Positions 26,720-34,122 of a DNA stretch of 64,000 bases are shown piece after piece; within the stretch, counting starts at the first letter, position 1, and each line of letters starts with the position of its first letter. Both the position numbers and the translations under genes were made by a program. The notes beneath the pieces were generated by a model, which was not told where the DNA came from, ran no database searches, and saw nothing but the letters and a program-made list of their open reading frames with translations. This DNA comes from Bradyrhizobium viridifuturi. GTDB lineage: Bacteria; Pseudomonadota; Alphaproteobacteria; Rhizobiales; Xanthobacteraceae. The stretch lies in contig NZ_LGTB01000027.1 of NCBI RefSeq assembly GCF_001238275.1, forward strand, positions 1-64,000. Direction: 5' to 3'.

Positions 26720-26745
26720 GGGCCGCTCGAACGAACGAGCGGCCC
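26720..26745 (-). terminator. Terminator between early and late operons
   Basis: A 10-bp perfect stem (GGGCCGCTCG 26720-26729, CGAGCGGCCC 26736-26745) with a 6-base loop. Read leftwards it is followed by CTTTTTCGTTTT, an excellent U-tract, so it stops early leftward transcription. It lies just after the DUF3606 stop and may also end that gene's transcript. Confidence 0.8.
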
Positions 26746-26818
26746 AAGTCTAGGGAGGAAACGCCCAAGGAGGGCAGCGACAGCGCCGAGGCGCTACCGC
26801 ACAACCTATGCAAATGGA

Positions 26819-26849
26819 AACGCCGACCGCATCAGCTGCGATCGGCGTT
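26819..26849 (-). terminator. Hairpin downstream of the NusG-like gene
   Basis: AACGCCGA (26819-26826) pairs with TCGGCGTT (26842-26849). The inner CGCA/TGCG pairs as well, giving a 12-bp stem with one mismatch and loop TCAGC. Leftwards it is followed by TCCATTTGC, a poor U-tract. It is the first of two stop signals between the early operon and the late genes. Confidence 0.5.
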
Positions 26850-26945
26850 GGATCGGGTGTGGATGTCGAGGCGCGCTGCGCGCGTACGCCTGGAATCAGG
26901 CTCTGCACTTTTAGCCGAGCTGCCGCGCATGCACCGCACCGCGAA

Positions 26946-27611
26946 TTAGTCGATCAGCTCGATCTGCGCCTCGGTCAAACCGCTTACCTTGACGCCGTGC
27001 TTTCCGTCGGTGACTAAGACGCTGAGTCGGCCTTTTGAGTCAATTCGCTCGATCAGCGCGCGAAAGCCAGAGAACAGCCCATCGGCGACGCGGATCTCTC
27101 GACCTACTCGCATTTCAGTCTCGTCTTTGACCTCGGCAACGCTGATGAAGCCATAGCGCAGGAACAGCTGCGCAAGCGCCCATCGTCGACGTGACGGCAG
27201 CATGTTCTCGATCTTGACGATATCGCGCAGCAGCTGCATTTCGGTCGTGTTGAGCCATGATCGCAGCTCGCCGAACTCGAGCAAGTTGTCGACGTCGGGA
27301 ATGCTGCGGATCTCGGTGAGACGACCGAGCTCGAAATCAGGCAGAAAGATCAGACCAGGCAGAAACGGCTTTTCAATCCGGCGGCCGAGATGCGGACGCC
27401 GCGCCGGCTGACCGCTACCACGCTGGACGAAATGCGCAACGGTCGGCGACCAACCGCTAATGCAGCGCTCACCGAAAGCCTTGATGACCTTGGCGTCGCG
27501 GCCAGGCATGACCTGCAGCACGCGCCAGCTTTGCGGCATCGCCGGCACCGCCAATCGGTCGGAGGCCGCGACATAACCGACGATCTGCCCCTTGCGGTAT
27601 TGCATGTTCAT
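26946..27611 (-). CDS. NusG-like transcription elongation factor (candidate late antiterminator)
   Basis: A 221-aa protein. The ATG at 27611 overlaps the previous stop (ATGA) with GGGGAG 6 nt upstream. The N-terminal half has an NGN-like pattern (SWRVLQVMPGRDAKVIKAFGE, and further RRIEKPFLPGLIFLPDF, matching the NusG PLFPGYIFV-type strand). The C-terminal half has a KOW segment (IRVADGLFSGFRALIERIDSKGRLSVLV). It is the last gene of the leftward early operon and faces two hairpins before the late genes. A specialised NusG paralogue that lets polymerase read into late genes is the simplest role, but this is inference. Confidence 0.78.
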   Translation of the reverse strand: MNMQYRKGQIVGYVAASDRLAVPAMPQSWRVLQVMPGRDAKVIKAFGERCISGWSPTVAHFVQRGSGQPARRPHLGRRIEKPFLPGLIFLPDFELGRLTEIRSIPDVDNLLEFGELRSWLNTTEMQLLRDIVKIENMLPSRRRWALAQLFLRYGFISVAEVKDETEMRVGREIRVADGLFSGFRALIERIDSKGRLSVLVTDGKHGVKVSGLTEAQIELID

Positions 27612-28807
27612 TCGCTCTCCCCTGCCTCGTCGCTCGACTGTGATGCGATCGTTCCATCCTTGCGCGGCGGCCAAGGCCACGGCGCCATGAACCCGCGTCG
27701 CGCCTCGGCACCCGTGCCGCGCGTCGTCGTCAGATCCGGTCGGCGCTGATGGATATGCTCGCTGAGAAATTTGGACCACGCCGCGAGTTGCGCAGGCGCA
27801 TCGATCCAATGCCATTCGCGCTCTGACGGCAGCTCGGCGAACGCAAGCATCCGCGCCGTCACGGGCAGCGAGTAATTGACCAGGCCGCGATGCTCAAACG
27901 GCGACATGCGCGCAAAGCGATAGAGCGCCTTGATCGCCCTGCCCTCGACGCTGTCACTGATGTAGCCACTCCGAGACTGAGAGGCCTGCGAGCTCTCCTC
28001 GAGGACAGCGGTCGGGAATTCGCGAAAGCCGCGATTGCGTACCCAGATATGGAAGTTTGGAACGTGATCGCGTTTGAGGTGCCGCAGCATCTTGAGGAAA
28101 TGCGGGATCGCCGCGCGGCACAGCCGCCGCTCCTCGGCTGACAGCTTGCCAAACTCGGCGAGAGCGAGATCCCGCCGCATCGCCTGGTGACCGGGCCACG
28201 CTTCCCACGCCTCGCCGAAATGTTCCGGTTCGCCTTCCTCCTCACCTTGCGCCGGCGCGCTCGCGCCCCCCAAGGGGGCTTTGGGGGAATCTTCCGGTTC
28301 AGGTTCAGAGATTAGCTGGTCGCACAGCTGCGAGGGCTGGCCTAGTGCTGGCCGAGGGCTGGCGTCGTCGACGTCGGAATTTAGCCCTTGCTGCCAGCTA
28401 GGGCTAATCACCTTTGAATTTACAGGCGTTTCGTCGACGGCGCGACCGGCAGCGCGCGCCTCGATCGCGTCGGTATCCGCGTCGACCAGCAGACGGACCA
28501 GATCCGTTGTGCGTTTGCCGCGGCCCTCACCATTGCGACGGCCGTTCTCGTCGACCCATTGCCCCGTCCGGCCGATTGCGCCGATGTCCTCGAGCCACGC
28601 GAGCCGCCGCCGGACCGTGTCCTGCGATAGATCGCAGTCCATTGCCAACTGCGGAATGCCGACCCAGCACATTCCCTCGCCGTCGACATACTCGCCGAGC
28701 GCGCGCAGTACGCTTTTTGCGTAAGGGTTGCCCAGCTCCAGATTACGCGCCCATCCGGTCGCCACGTCAGAGCCGATGCGCAATCGCGCCCGCTTTTTCG
28801 CGGTCAT
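27608..28807 (-). CDS. Winged-helix replication-type protein
   Basis: A 399-aa protein. Residues about 20-90 form a winged helix (LRALGEYVDGEGMCWVGIPQLAMDCDLSQDTVRRRLAWLEDIGAI), as in phage and plasmid HTH_36-type replication initiators. A polar, low-complexity middle and a C-terminal Trp-rich region (MAPWPWPPRKDG) follow. It is encoded in the early operon before the NusG-like gene. Replication initiation is likely by family and place; no helicase motif is seen. Confidence 0.65.
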   Translation of the reverse strand: MTAKKRARLRIGSDVATGWARNLELGNPYAKSVLRALGEYVDGEGMCWVGIPQLAMDCDLSQDTVRRRLAWLEDIGAIGRTGQWVDENGRRNGEGRGKRTTDLVRLLVDADTDAIEARAAGRAVDETPVNSKVISPSWQQGLNSDVDDASPRPALGQPSQLCDQLISEPEPEDSPKAPLGGASAPAQGEEEGEPEHFGEAWEAWPGHQAMRRDLALAEFGKLSAEERRLCRAAIPHFLKMLRHLKRDHVPNFHIWVRNRGFREFPTAVLEESSQASQSRSGYISDSVEGRAIKALYRFARMSPFEHRGLVNYSLPVTARMLAFAELPSEREWHWIDAPAQLAAWSKFLSEHIHQRRPDLTTTRGTGAEARRGFMAPWPWPPRKDGTIASQSSDEAGESE

Positions 28808-28865
28808 CTTAACTTCCTAATCAGAGAGAATTCGGGAAACGCTGGACGCAACAAACACTGGAAAT

Positions 28866-29162
28866 TCATGCCCGCGGCTGCAGCAGGCGGTCGACGATGT
28901 CGCCCGCCGACATGCGCAAGAACGCGTCCCGCTCGATTGCGACGTCGAGCCGCTCGAGCCATTCGCGGCGGAAACCGCGACGTTTGAGCCGCGGCGGATC
29001 GACGACGCCGGCAGCGATCGCGGCTCGATTCGGGATCTCGTATTCCTCGAGCTCGCCGAGCTCGGCGCCCTTGACGATCAGCTGGCAGATGACCTCGGCA
29101 AGGGCCATCGCCTCCGGCCCTTCGGCGGCCAGGCAGCGCACGATCGCGTTAGCCCGCTGCAT
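28866..29162 (-). CDS. Hypothetical early protein
   Basis: A 98-aa helical protein (MQRANAIVRCLAAEGPEAMALAEVICQLI ... PNRAAIAAGVVDPPRLKRRGF). The ATG at 29162 overlaps the previous gene by 14 bases; alternatives at 29177 and 29231 cannot be excluded. No known domain. Confidence 0.5.
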   Translation of the reverse strand: MQRANAIVRCLAAEGPEAMALAEVICQLIVKGAELGELEEYEIPNRAAIAAGVVDPPRLKRRGFRREWLERLDVAIERDAFLRMSAGDIVDRLLQPRA

Positions 29163-29370
29163 TGCTGCGCCGCGCATCGCAGGCCGGCGTCGCTGTGCAA
29201 TGGATGCGCTCCTCGTCGCGCCAGAATTCATCCCAATAGCCAGCAGGACCGCCCTCGCGGCGACCGACCTTGACCATGTCGCAGCGGCTGCATTGCTGTT
29301 CGGTCTTGAGCGGAAATCGAACCTTCTCGCCCCACTTGTGCCGCGTCGAGCTCTTGCGCGCGGCTCTCAT
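29149..29370 (-). CDS. Small zinc-finger-like early protein
   Basis: A 73-aa protein. CSRCDMVKVGRREGG and HCTATPAC provide four possible zinc ligands 30 residues apart, like small phage zinc-ribbon proteins. It overlaps the preceding gene by ATGA at 29370-29367. Function unknown. Confidence 0.5.
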   Translation of the reverse strand: MRAARKSSTRHKWGEKVRFPLKTEQQCSRCDMVKVGRREGGPAGYWDEFWRDEERIHCTATPACDARRSNAAG

Positions 29371-29585
29371 TGCAGCTCGCGCCCTTCCGTCGCGGCCTCA
29401 CGCCAGATGCGGCGGACCTCCTCGGCCTCGGAAGGCGACAAGGCTCGATCCATGCAAAGGCACTGCCCTGCCCGATCGAACCAGATCCGCCCGCCCCGCC
29501 CGCGCTGCATCCAGCCGAGCGAATAGCCGAACATGAACAGGCCGAACGCGCCGACCGCGAGCGCTGCGATCTCGATCTGCGTCAT
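29367..29585 (-). CDS. Small membrane-anchored early protein
   Basis: A 72-aa protein with an N-terminal membrane helix (IEIAALAVGAFGLFMFGYSLGW) and a charged cytoplasmic tail (SEAEEVRRIWREAATEGRELQ). The ATG at 29585 overlaps the previous stop as ATGA; longer open sequence upstream belongs to the previous gene in another frame. Confidence 0.55.
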   Translation of the reverse strand: MTQIEIAALAVGAFGLFMFGYSLGWMQRGRGGRIWFDRAGQCLCMDRALSPSEAEEVRRIWREAATEGRELQ

Positions 29586-30133
29586 TGCCGCTGCTCCTGG
29601 GTCGCAAGCGGTCGCCTCAAACGCGCCGGCACTCCGGTCGGATTCCGGTTGCGATCGAAGCGCTCGCCCTCGGCGATCGCCAATGCGACACCGCGGACCA
29701 GGTCGCGCCGATAGCCGGCCGGCTTCCACCATTCGCGCGTCCAAGGCCATTCGTGCGGGACAGCAGGCGATTCCGTGCCGGCGTGCAGAATGAACGCGGC
29801 GCCAGCCCGGCCCAGCGTCCCGCGATCGTATCCGTCGTCATGCTCGGTCGACCAACCCTCGCGCTCGACCTGGCGAAAACGCTCCGAGATCACAGCCTGC
29901 ATAAACGGCGACAGCGGCCGGCGGATATGCAGCGCCTCGAATAGCCGGCGCAGCAGATACGATCTGCAGATCGAGATCGCGGTCATGATTAGGGCGAACG
30001 TGACGTTCTGCGAGATCGAGACCGTGACGCCGAGCAGCGGCAGGAAATAGACCTGCGCGGCAAGGCTGATGACGAAACCAACTAGGACGTTGATCGCGCT
30101 CTCCGCGAGTGATGCCAGTTTCGTTTGCTTCAT
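29582..30133 (-). CDS. DUF7220-like membrane domain fused to a second phage domain
   Basis: A 183-aa protein. The N-terminal 80 residues are a two-helix membrane domain (ESAINVLVGFVISLAAQVYF ... VTFALIMTAISICRSYLLRRLFE), the DUF7220 pattern. The C-terminal part (SERFRQVEREGWSTEHDD ... GRAGAAFILHAG) matches another common phage family that is usually a separate protein. The ATG at 30133 overlaps the previous stop (ATGA). So this is a fusion of two known but uncharacterised modules. Confidence 0.65.
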   Translation of the reverse strand: MKQTKLASLAESAINVLVGFVISLAAQVYFLPLLGVTVSISQNVTFALIMTAISICRSYLLRRLFEALHIRRPLSPFMQAVISERFRQVEREGWSTEHDDGYDRGTLGRAGAAFILHAGTESPAVPHEWPWTREWWKPAGYRRDLVRGVALAIAEGERFDRNRNPTGVPARLRRPLATQEQRQ

Positions 30134-30516
30134 TGCCGCATTGCCCCTTTGATGCTCGCCTCGTTTTGCTGCAACCAGCGCAGCGTATTCGCAGCGGCTT
30201 CGAGGCCGTCGCGTTGATAGATCGCCGCAGCCGAACTCAACTTGCCGCGCGCGCCGCTGCGGCGATCCTTGAGCTCGGTCTCGACGGCAGTGACCTGCCT
30301 GGTCATCGAAATTGCGCAGGCCGGCAACCGCGCCGCTGCGGCGATGCGCGCCTCGTTTTGCAGGAACCAGCGCAGTGTTTTCGCGCCAGCCTCGAGGCCG
30401 TCGCATTGGCGCTGCGACGCCGAGCGATCGAGCCTCGAGCGTGCGCCTGCGCTCCGATCCTTGATCTCGTTCTCGACCGCGGCGATCTGCCGGAACAAGG
30501 CGACTTTGTCCGTCAC
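30130..30516 (-). CDS. Hypothetical early protein with an internal duplication
   Basis: A 128-aa protein built of two similar halves: FRQIAAVENEIKDRSAGAR...GLEAGAKTLRWFLQNEARI and TRQVTAVETELKDRRSGAR...GLEAAANTLRWLQQNEASI. The halves share about 60 percent identity over 50 residues, so the duplication is fairly recent or strongly conserved. Helical and charged; no known family. Confidence 0.6.
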   Translation of the reverse strand: MTDKVALFRQIAAVENEIKDRSAGARSRLDRSASQRQCDGLEAGAKTLRWFLQNEARIAAAARLPACAISMTRQVTAVETELKDRRSGARGKLSSAAAIYQRDGLEAAANTLRWLQQNEASIKGAMRQ

Positions 30517-30617
30517 GCGAACGCCCCGCTTAGGCAGAGGATCGCGATCACCCCGAGGACCAGCAAAATCAGATAGGCCCAGATCAGGCAGCCGCCGCCG
30601 TGAGGTCCAACGTCCAT
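30513..30617 (-). CDS. 34-residue membrane peptide
   Basis: It begins MDVGPHGGGCLIWAYL and contains one hydrophobic helix. The ATG at 30617 is preceded by GAGGG with 7-nt spacing, and the stop overlaps the next start (ATGA), so it fits exactly into the chain of coupled early genes. Too small for family assignment. Confidence 0.5.
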   Translation of the reverse strand: MDVGPHGGGCLIWAYLILLVLGVIAILCLSGAFA

Positions 30618-30621
30618 CGGT

Positions 30622-32514
30622 TCACCCTCTGACCTGCGAAGCACGGCCGACCTCGACCGGCGCCGGCGACGCAACCAGCTGCGCCAGGAATTCGCGGCCG
30701 GCGTCGCTGACCTTGACGCTGGACCTCGAGCAATGCGCGAAACCGGCACCGACCAGATGCCGAACCATGTCGCCGTCGATCTTCTCGCCGGCGTCGATCG
30801 CGAGCAGCGCGGCCTGCATGTCGAGCTCATCCTCGGTCAGCGGCAGCCGCGTTTGCAGGCGATTGTCGACGACCTCGGCCGGCGCGCGATCGATGCGCGC
30901 GAGATCCATCTCGCTTTGTCTGACGAGGAGCTCCGGCGCCGGCTTGGGCGCGCGGCGCAGAAACGCCGGGATGTCGAGGCCGTCGTCGTCGGGAATTTCG
31001 CGCCCAGGTCGGTTCGCCGGCGGCTCGGCTGCATCGGCGCGGCCAGTGACGGCGACGCTCGAAACGACTTTCCCAATCGGAGACGCGGCAACTGCGTCCG
31101 ACAGGGCTGGACGATCGCCGGCGTGAGCTCCGGCGTCCGCTAACTGTGAGGCCGCAGCGCTATGGCTACCCGTTGCGGCCTCGTCCGATGACCGACCATC
31201 GGCAGTCCGATCGCGCGGCGGTTCTATACCCGCTGGCGCCCCGTCAGGCGTCGAGCTCGCGCCTGCGATCGCTTGGGAATCAATTCGCTCGATTGCGGCG
31301 ATGTCAGCCGCGACGACCTCCTCGCGCGTCATCCAGCGCGAGCCGCCCGGCTCGCCCGCCGGCGGCGCGCTCGCCTGGTTGCCCCATGCGTGCCAGCCAG
31401 GCGGCAGCGGATGCTCGGCGTCGACGCGCGCGAACAGCTCGAGCGCAGGAACGCCGCCGCCCATCGCCGCGATCATGCGGCGGTAATGCTCCGGCTTGCG
31501 CGAATGACCGAGCGGCCTCGAGCGCTCGCGATGATTGGAGCCGAACTTTTCGCCGTTCGCCGGCTTCGGCAGGCCCTTGCCCCGCTTGAACAGCAGCAGC
31601 AGCTCGTCCTGGTCGCGGACCAGGACAGCGCCGCCGGCCTCGTCCGGATGCTCGTCGTCGTTTTTCGTCCAGACGAACGCCGTCGAGTAGGACTCAAAGC
31701 CCCACGACAACGCGACCGCCGAGGCGAGCGGCATCTGGCAGCGGACCTTGATGACCTCGCCGGTCCGCAGATCCGTCGCCTCGATCTCGGCCTCATGCCA
31801 CGCCAGCAGATGCGCGCGCGGAATCCATAGAAACAGCCAGGCGTCCGGCAGGGCCATGTCCTTGACCGGCAGATCGCAGATCTCCGACCACGCCATGGTC
31901 GGATAGTGGTTTTCATAGGAGCGGCTGGTCACGCCCTGGTTTCGATGCCACGGCGGATCTGCATAGATGATCGGATACTTGCGACCGGTTGGCTGCAGCG
32001 CCGAGGCGTCTGACAGCGCCTGCGCCAAACCGCGGCGATGCTCCCTGCCCTTTTCCTCGGCGGCAACCTTGGTCAGATCCATCGCGACGCGACCGGCGCC
32101 GGCGCGCATCTCCTGCTCATGCCGGCCGAGCGCTGCCTCGAATTCCGACGCATCCATCGCGGCCAGGCGCTGCGCCTTGGACGAGAGTTTGCGATCGATG
32201 CCAGCCTCGGCCAACGTCGGCCGCTCGTCGGATTTAGGCTGTTCCGGCTCAGAATTGCCTAACCGCGGCCGACCAGCACCAGCACGGCCACGGTTGAGAC
32301 CGACAGTTTCCTTTTGCAGCTTGACTAGCTCGCCGAGGCGCCGCTCGGCGCGAAACCGGATCTTTGCGGCCTGGACCTCGAGATCGATGTTCTTCGCTAC
32401 CCTGCTCGCGAGCCGCATCGCCTCGGCCTGGTCGCGGATCGTCATGACCTCGTCGGCCGCAACAGCTTCGGCCAGCGCGCGGCAAGCCGCCTCGTATCGG
32501 ACGAGCTCAGTCAA
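30622..32514 (-). CDS. MT-A70 family DNA N6-adenine methyltransferase with long C-terminal extension
   Basis: About 630 aa. The TTG at 32514 is chosen: it overlaps the previous TGA (TTGA) and has GAGGAG 8 nt upstream; a GTG at 32538 is the alternative. The catalytic motif DPPW appears in KYPIIYADPPWHRNQG near residue 185, with LFLWIPRAHLL and SNHRERSRPLGHSRKPEHYRRMI completing the MT-A70 fold. After about residue 370 comes a low-complexity linker, the peptide DIPAFLRRAPK (near 30,950-30,990) and a winged-helix-like end. It may protect phage DNA from restriction or alter gene expression. Confidence 0.85.
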   Translation of the reverse strand: MTELVRYEAACRALAEAVAADEVMTIRDQAEAMRLASRVAKNIDLEVQAAKIRFRAERRLGELVKLQKETVGLNRGRAGAGRPRLGNSEPEQPKSDERPTLAEAGIDRKLSSKAQRLAAMDASEFEAALGRHEQEMRAGAGRVAMDLTKVAAEEKGREHRRGLAQALSDASALQPTGRKYPIIYADPPWHRNQGVTSRSYENHYPTMAWSEICDLPVKDMALPDAWLFLWIPRAHLLAWHEAEIEATDLRTGEVIKVRCQMPLASAVALSWGFESYSTAFVWTKNDDEHPDEAGGAVLVRDQDELLLLFKRGKGLPKPANGEKFGSNHRERSRPLGHSRKPEHYRRMIAAMGGGVPALELFARVDAEHPLPPGWHAWGNQASAPPAGEPGGSRWMTREEVVAADIAAIERIDSQAIAGASSTPDGAPAGIEPPRDRTADGRSSDEAATGSHSAAASQLADAGAHAGDRPALSDAVAASPIGKVVSSVAVTGRADAAEPPANRPGREIPDDDGLDIPAFLRRAPKPAPELLVRQSEMDLARIDRAPAEVVDNRLQTRLPLTEDELDMQAALLAIDAGEKIDGDMVRHLVGAGFAHCSRSSVKVSDAGREFLAQLVASPAPVEVGRASQVRG

Positions 32515-32993
32515 AACGGGATCTCCTCGAGCTGCCACATCTGCGGCAGGCCGCCGACGAGCTCGCGGACAATGTCCCCGAGCGTCGGCGCCGAGCCCCG
32601 ACTGCGGCGGTTGGCAGCGTTTTCTTGCTTGGTCGCCCAGCGCAGATTTGCGCGGCGGTTGTCGAGCGTCTGACCGTTGATATGGTCGACAAAATGCGCG
32701 CGCGTGTACGCCTCGTCCCGCGGATCTGCGAGGATCATGATCTCGCGATGCATCCGGATCGTCGCACGCGAGACGTCAACGTTGCGCTTGGCGTAGCGCA
32801 TCCAATCGCCGCGGCCGGCGTGCCAGACGTTCCAGATATTCTCCGACAGCCAGCCGTAATCGGCAGCGTCGACCAGCGTCCAGATCGGTTCCCGCGTCGA
32901 CAGCCAGATCCGCCGCCATGGCGTACCCGTCAAGTCGGCCAGGTTGGCCGATGCCTCCAGCTCCTCGCGCGTCTTGGCGAAACAGCCGTGCAT
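32511..32993 (-). CDS. HNH homing-type endonuclease
   Basis: A 160-aa protein. The core HFVDHINGQTLDNRRANLRW followed by ATKQENAANR is the signature of HNH homing-like nucleases. The N-terminal half (PIWTLVDAADYGWLSENIWNVW) is typical of the associated DNA-binding part. It is a free-standing mobile gene inside the early operon; its stop overlaps the next start. Confidence 0.88.
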   Translation of the reverse strand: MHGCFAKTREELEASANLADLTGTPWRRIWLSTREPIWTLVDAADYGWLSENIWNVWHAGRGDWMRYAKRNVDVSRATIRMHREIMILADPRDEAYTRAHFVDHINGQTLDNRRANLRWATKQENAANRRSRGSAPTLGDIVRELVGGLPQMWQLEEIPF

Positions 32994-33256
32994 CAGAGCA
33001 TTCCCAGCGCCTGCATGTAGGTCTCGAGGATCGCCTCCTCGGCCTCGCGGTCGATCGGATCTTGCTGGCGAATGCGAATGATCACGCGCAGCGCCTTGAC
33101 GTCAAAACCGTTGCCCTTGGCCTCGGCGAAAACGTCGCGGATATCGTCCGCGATGTTCTTTTTTTCCTCGGTCAGCCGCTCGACGCGCTCGATGATCGAT
33201 TTCAGTTGGTCCTTGGCGATCGTCGTCGCGCGGGTCTCTGCAGCGGGCCTGGTCAT
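32993..33256 (-). CDS. GapR-like (DUF2312) DNA-binding protein
   Basis: An 87-aa protein closely matching alphaproteobacterial GapR: QLKSIIERVERLTEEKKNI, IADDIRDVFAEAKGNGFDVKALR, and EEAILETYMQALGM. The host GapR binds overtwisted, AT-rich DNA and supports replication and transcription. The ATG at 33256 overlaps the previous stop (ATGA). A phage copy next to Cro could act on phage DNA topology or mimic the host factor. Confidence 0.88.
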   Translation of the reverse strand: MTRPAAETRATTIAKDQLKSIIERVERLTEEKKNIADDIRDVFAEAKGNGFDVKALRVIIRIRQQDPIDREAEEAILETYMQALGML

Positions 33257-33405
33257 CGGCACACCCAACGAAAGCCGGCGCCGGCGTCGCGACGTGGAGC
33301 TCGCTGCGGCCACGCGATGACGCTCAACACGGCCGCCACAGCGAGGCTGAGGAAAATCCCCATCACCGTGTAGAGCTGGGGGTCAGAAAGCCGCTCCGTG
33401 ATCAT
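33253..33405 (-). CDS. 50-residue membrane peptide
   Basis: It begins MITERLSDPQLYTVMGIFL with one hydrophobic helix and a basic tail. It is coupled on both sides by ATGA overlaps (33405-33402 and 33256-33253), which is the best evidence it is real. Function unknown. Confidence 0.55.
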   Translation of the reverse strand: MITERLSDPQLYTVMGIFLSLAVAAVLSVIAWPQRAPRRDAGAGFRWVCR

Positions 33406-33800
33406 GGAATTATCCCCCTCTCAAGCGCGGCAAGCCGACGCTGCGCCGCCTCAATGTCCCCGCGAGCCTTGGCGATTTCGTAGGTCCGCCGCATAGCGAC
33501 CGCCCATGGCTGGTCGCTGCCCCTGGTCATGGTCAGGAGCACGAGATCGCCAATGTCGCTGTTGATCAGCCGGTCCAGCGCCTCAAAATCCGGCGCCGCC
33601 TTGCCGGTTTTCCACCGGTAACAATCACGCTCGGACCGCCCCGTTCGAACGTGCATTTCCCAAACAAAATCAGCCTTGAAGCGCTTCTGCAGCACCTCGA
33701 GCAGCCGCGACCAGGACTGACGATTTCGTCGTGATCTACTGACGACTTTGTCACTGACGGGATTTGACTGTTCCCGCGCGGGTTTTACGCTACGGGTCAT
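33402..33800 (-). CDS. Possible early regulator with HTH-like segment
   Basis: A 132-aa basic protein. RTGRSERDCYRWKTGKAAPDFEALDRLI resembles a helix-turn-helix recognition helix. It is the second gene of the leftward early operon, right after the Cro-like gene, the place of lambda cII; that comparison is positional only. The ATG at 33800 overlaps the Cro stop (ATGA). Confidence 0.5.
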   Translation of the reverse strand: MTRSVKPAREQSNPVSDKVVSRSRRNRQSWSRLLEVLQKRFKADFVWEMHVRTGRSERDCYRWKTGKAAPDFEALDRLINSDIGDLVLLTMTRGSDQPWAVAMRRTYEIAKARGDIEAAQRRLAALERGIIP

Positions 33801-34027
33801 GTGTTCAGTTGCTCTGTTTTTTTCTCGTCCGATCGCGGTCCAACCCCGACCCAATCGTTCGGCGTCACATCACCGCGCGTCAGCGCGAAAATCGTCGCCA
33901 TTGCCGCATGGTCAGGCTCGCGCTCGCCCGCGCGGTAACGACGAACCGTCTCACCTGACCAACCAGCCTTCCGGCCGAAATTAGGGTTCGTTTCACGTTG
34001 CCAGATCATCCAATCGTCGAAGCGCAT
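33797..34027 (-). CDS. Cro-like HTH repressor
   Basis: A 76-aa protein: MRFDDWMIWQRETNPNFGRKAGWSGETVRRYRAGEREPDHAAMATIFALT, a compact HTH of the Cro/CI group. Transcribed divergently from cI, with the operator triplet between them. The ATG at 34027 is the natural start; the frame runs on upstream only through the operator region. First gene of the leftward early operon. Confidence 0.72.
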   Translation of the reverse strand: MRFDDWMIWQRETNPNFGRKAGWSGETVRRYRAGEREPDHAAMATIFALTRGDVTPNDWVGVGPRSDEKKTEQLNT

Positions 34028-34038
34028 GAACTGTATCC

Positions 34039-34109
34039 ACACCATATTGGTGTTGATTCGCAAGAGGATTACCCCGTTTTGGTGTTTGAAGCCCACACCA
34101 AATTGGTGC
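34039..34109. promoter_or_regulatory. Right operator array, three 15-bp sites between cro and cI
   Basis: Three sites of consensus ACACCA-N3-TGGTGT: 34039-34053 (ACACCATATTGGTGT, perfect arms), 34071-34085 (ACCCCGTTTTGGTGT, weaker left arm), 34095-34109 (ACACCAAATTGGTGC). Centres are 32 and 24 bp apart. They cover the divergent cro and cI promoter region, exactly as OR1-3 in lambda. CI and Cro are the expected ligands. Confidence 0.82.
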
Positions 34110-34122
34110 CCCCATGCGTGCC

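Noticed and set aside
28866..29231. Longer start of the 98-residue early protein
   Set aside because: It would overlap the preceding gene by over 80 bases with no ribosome binding site; the shorter start is kept as uncertain.
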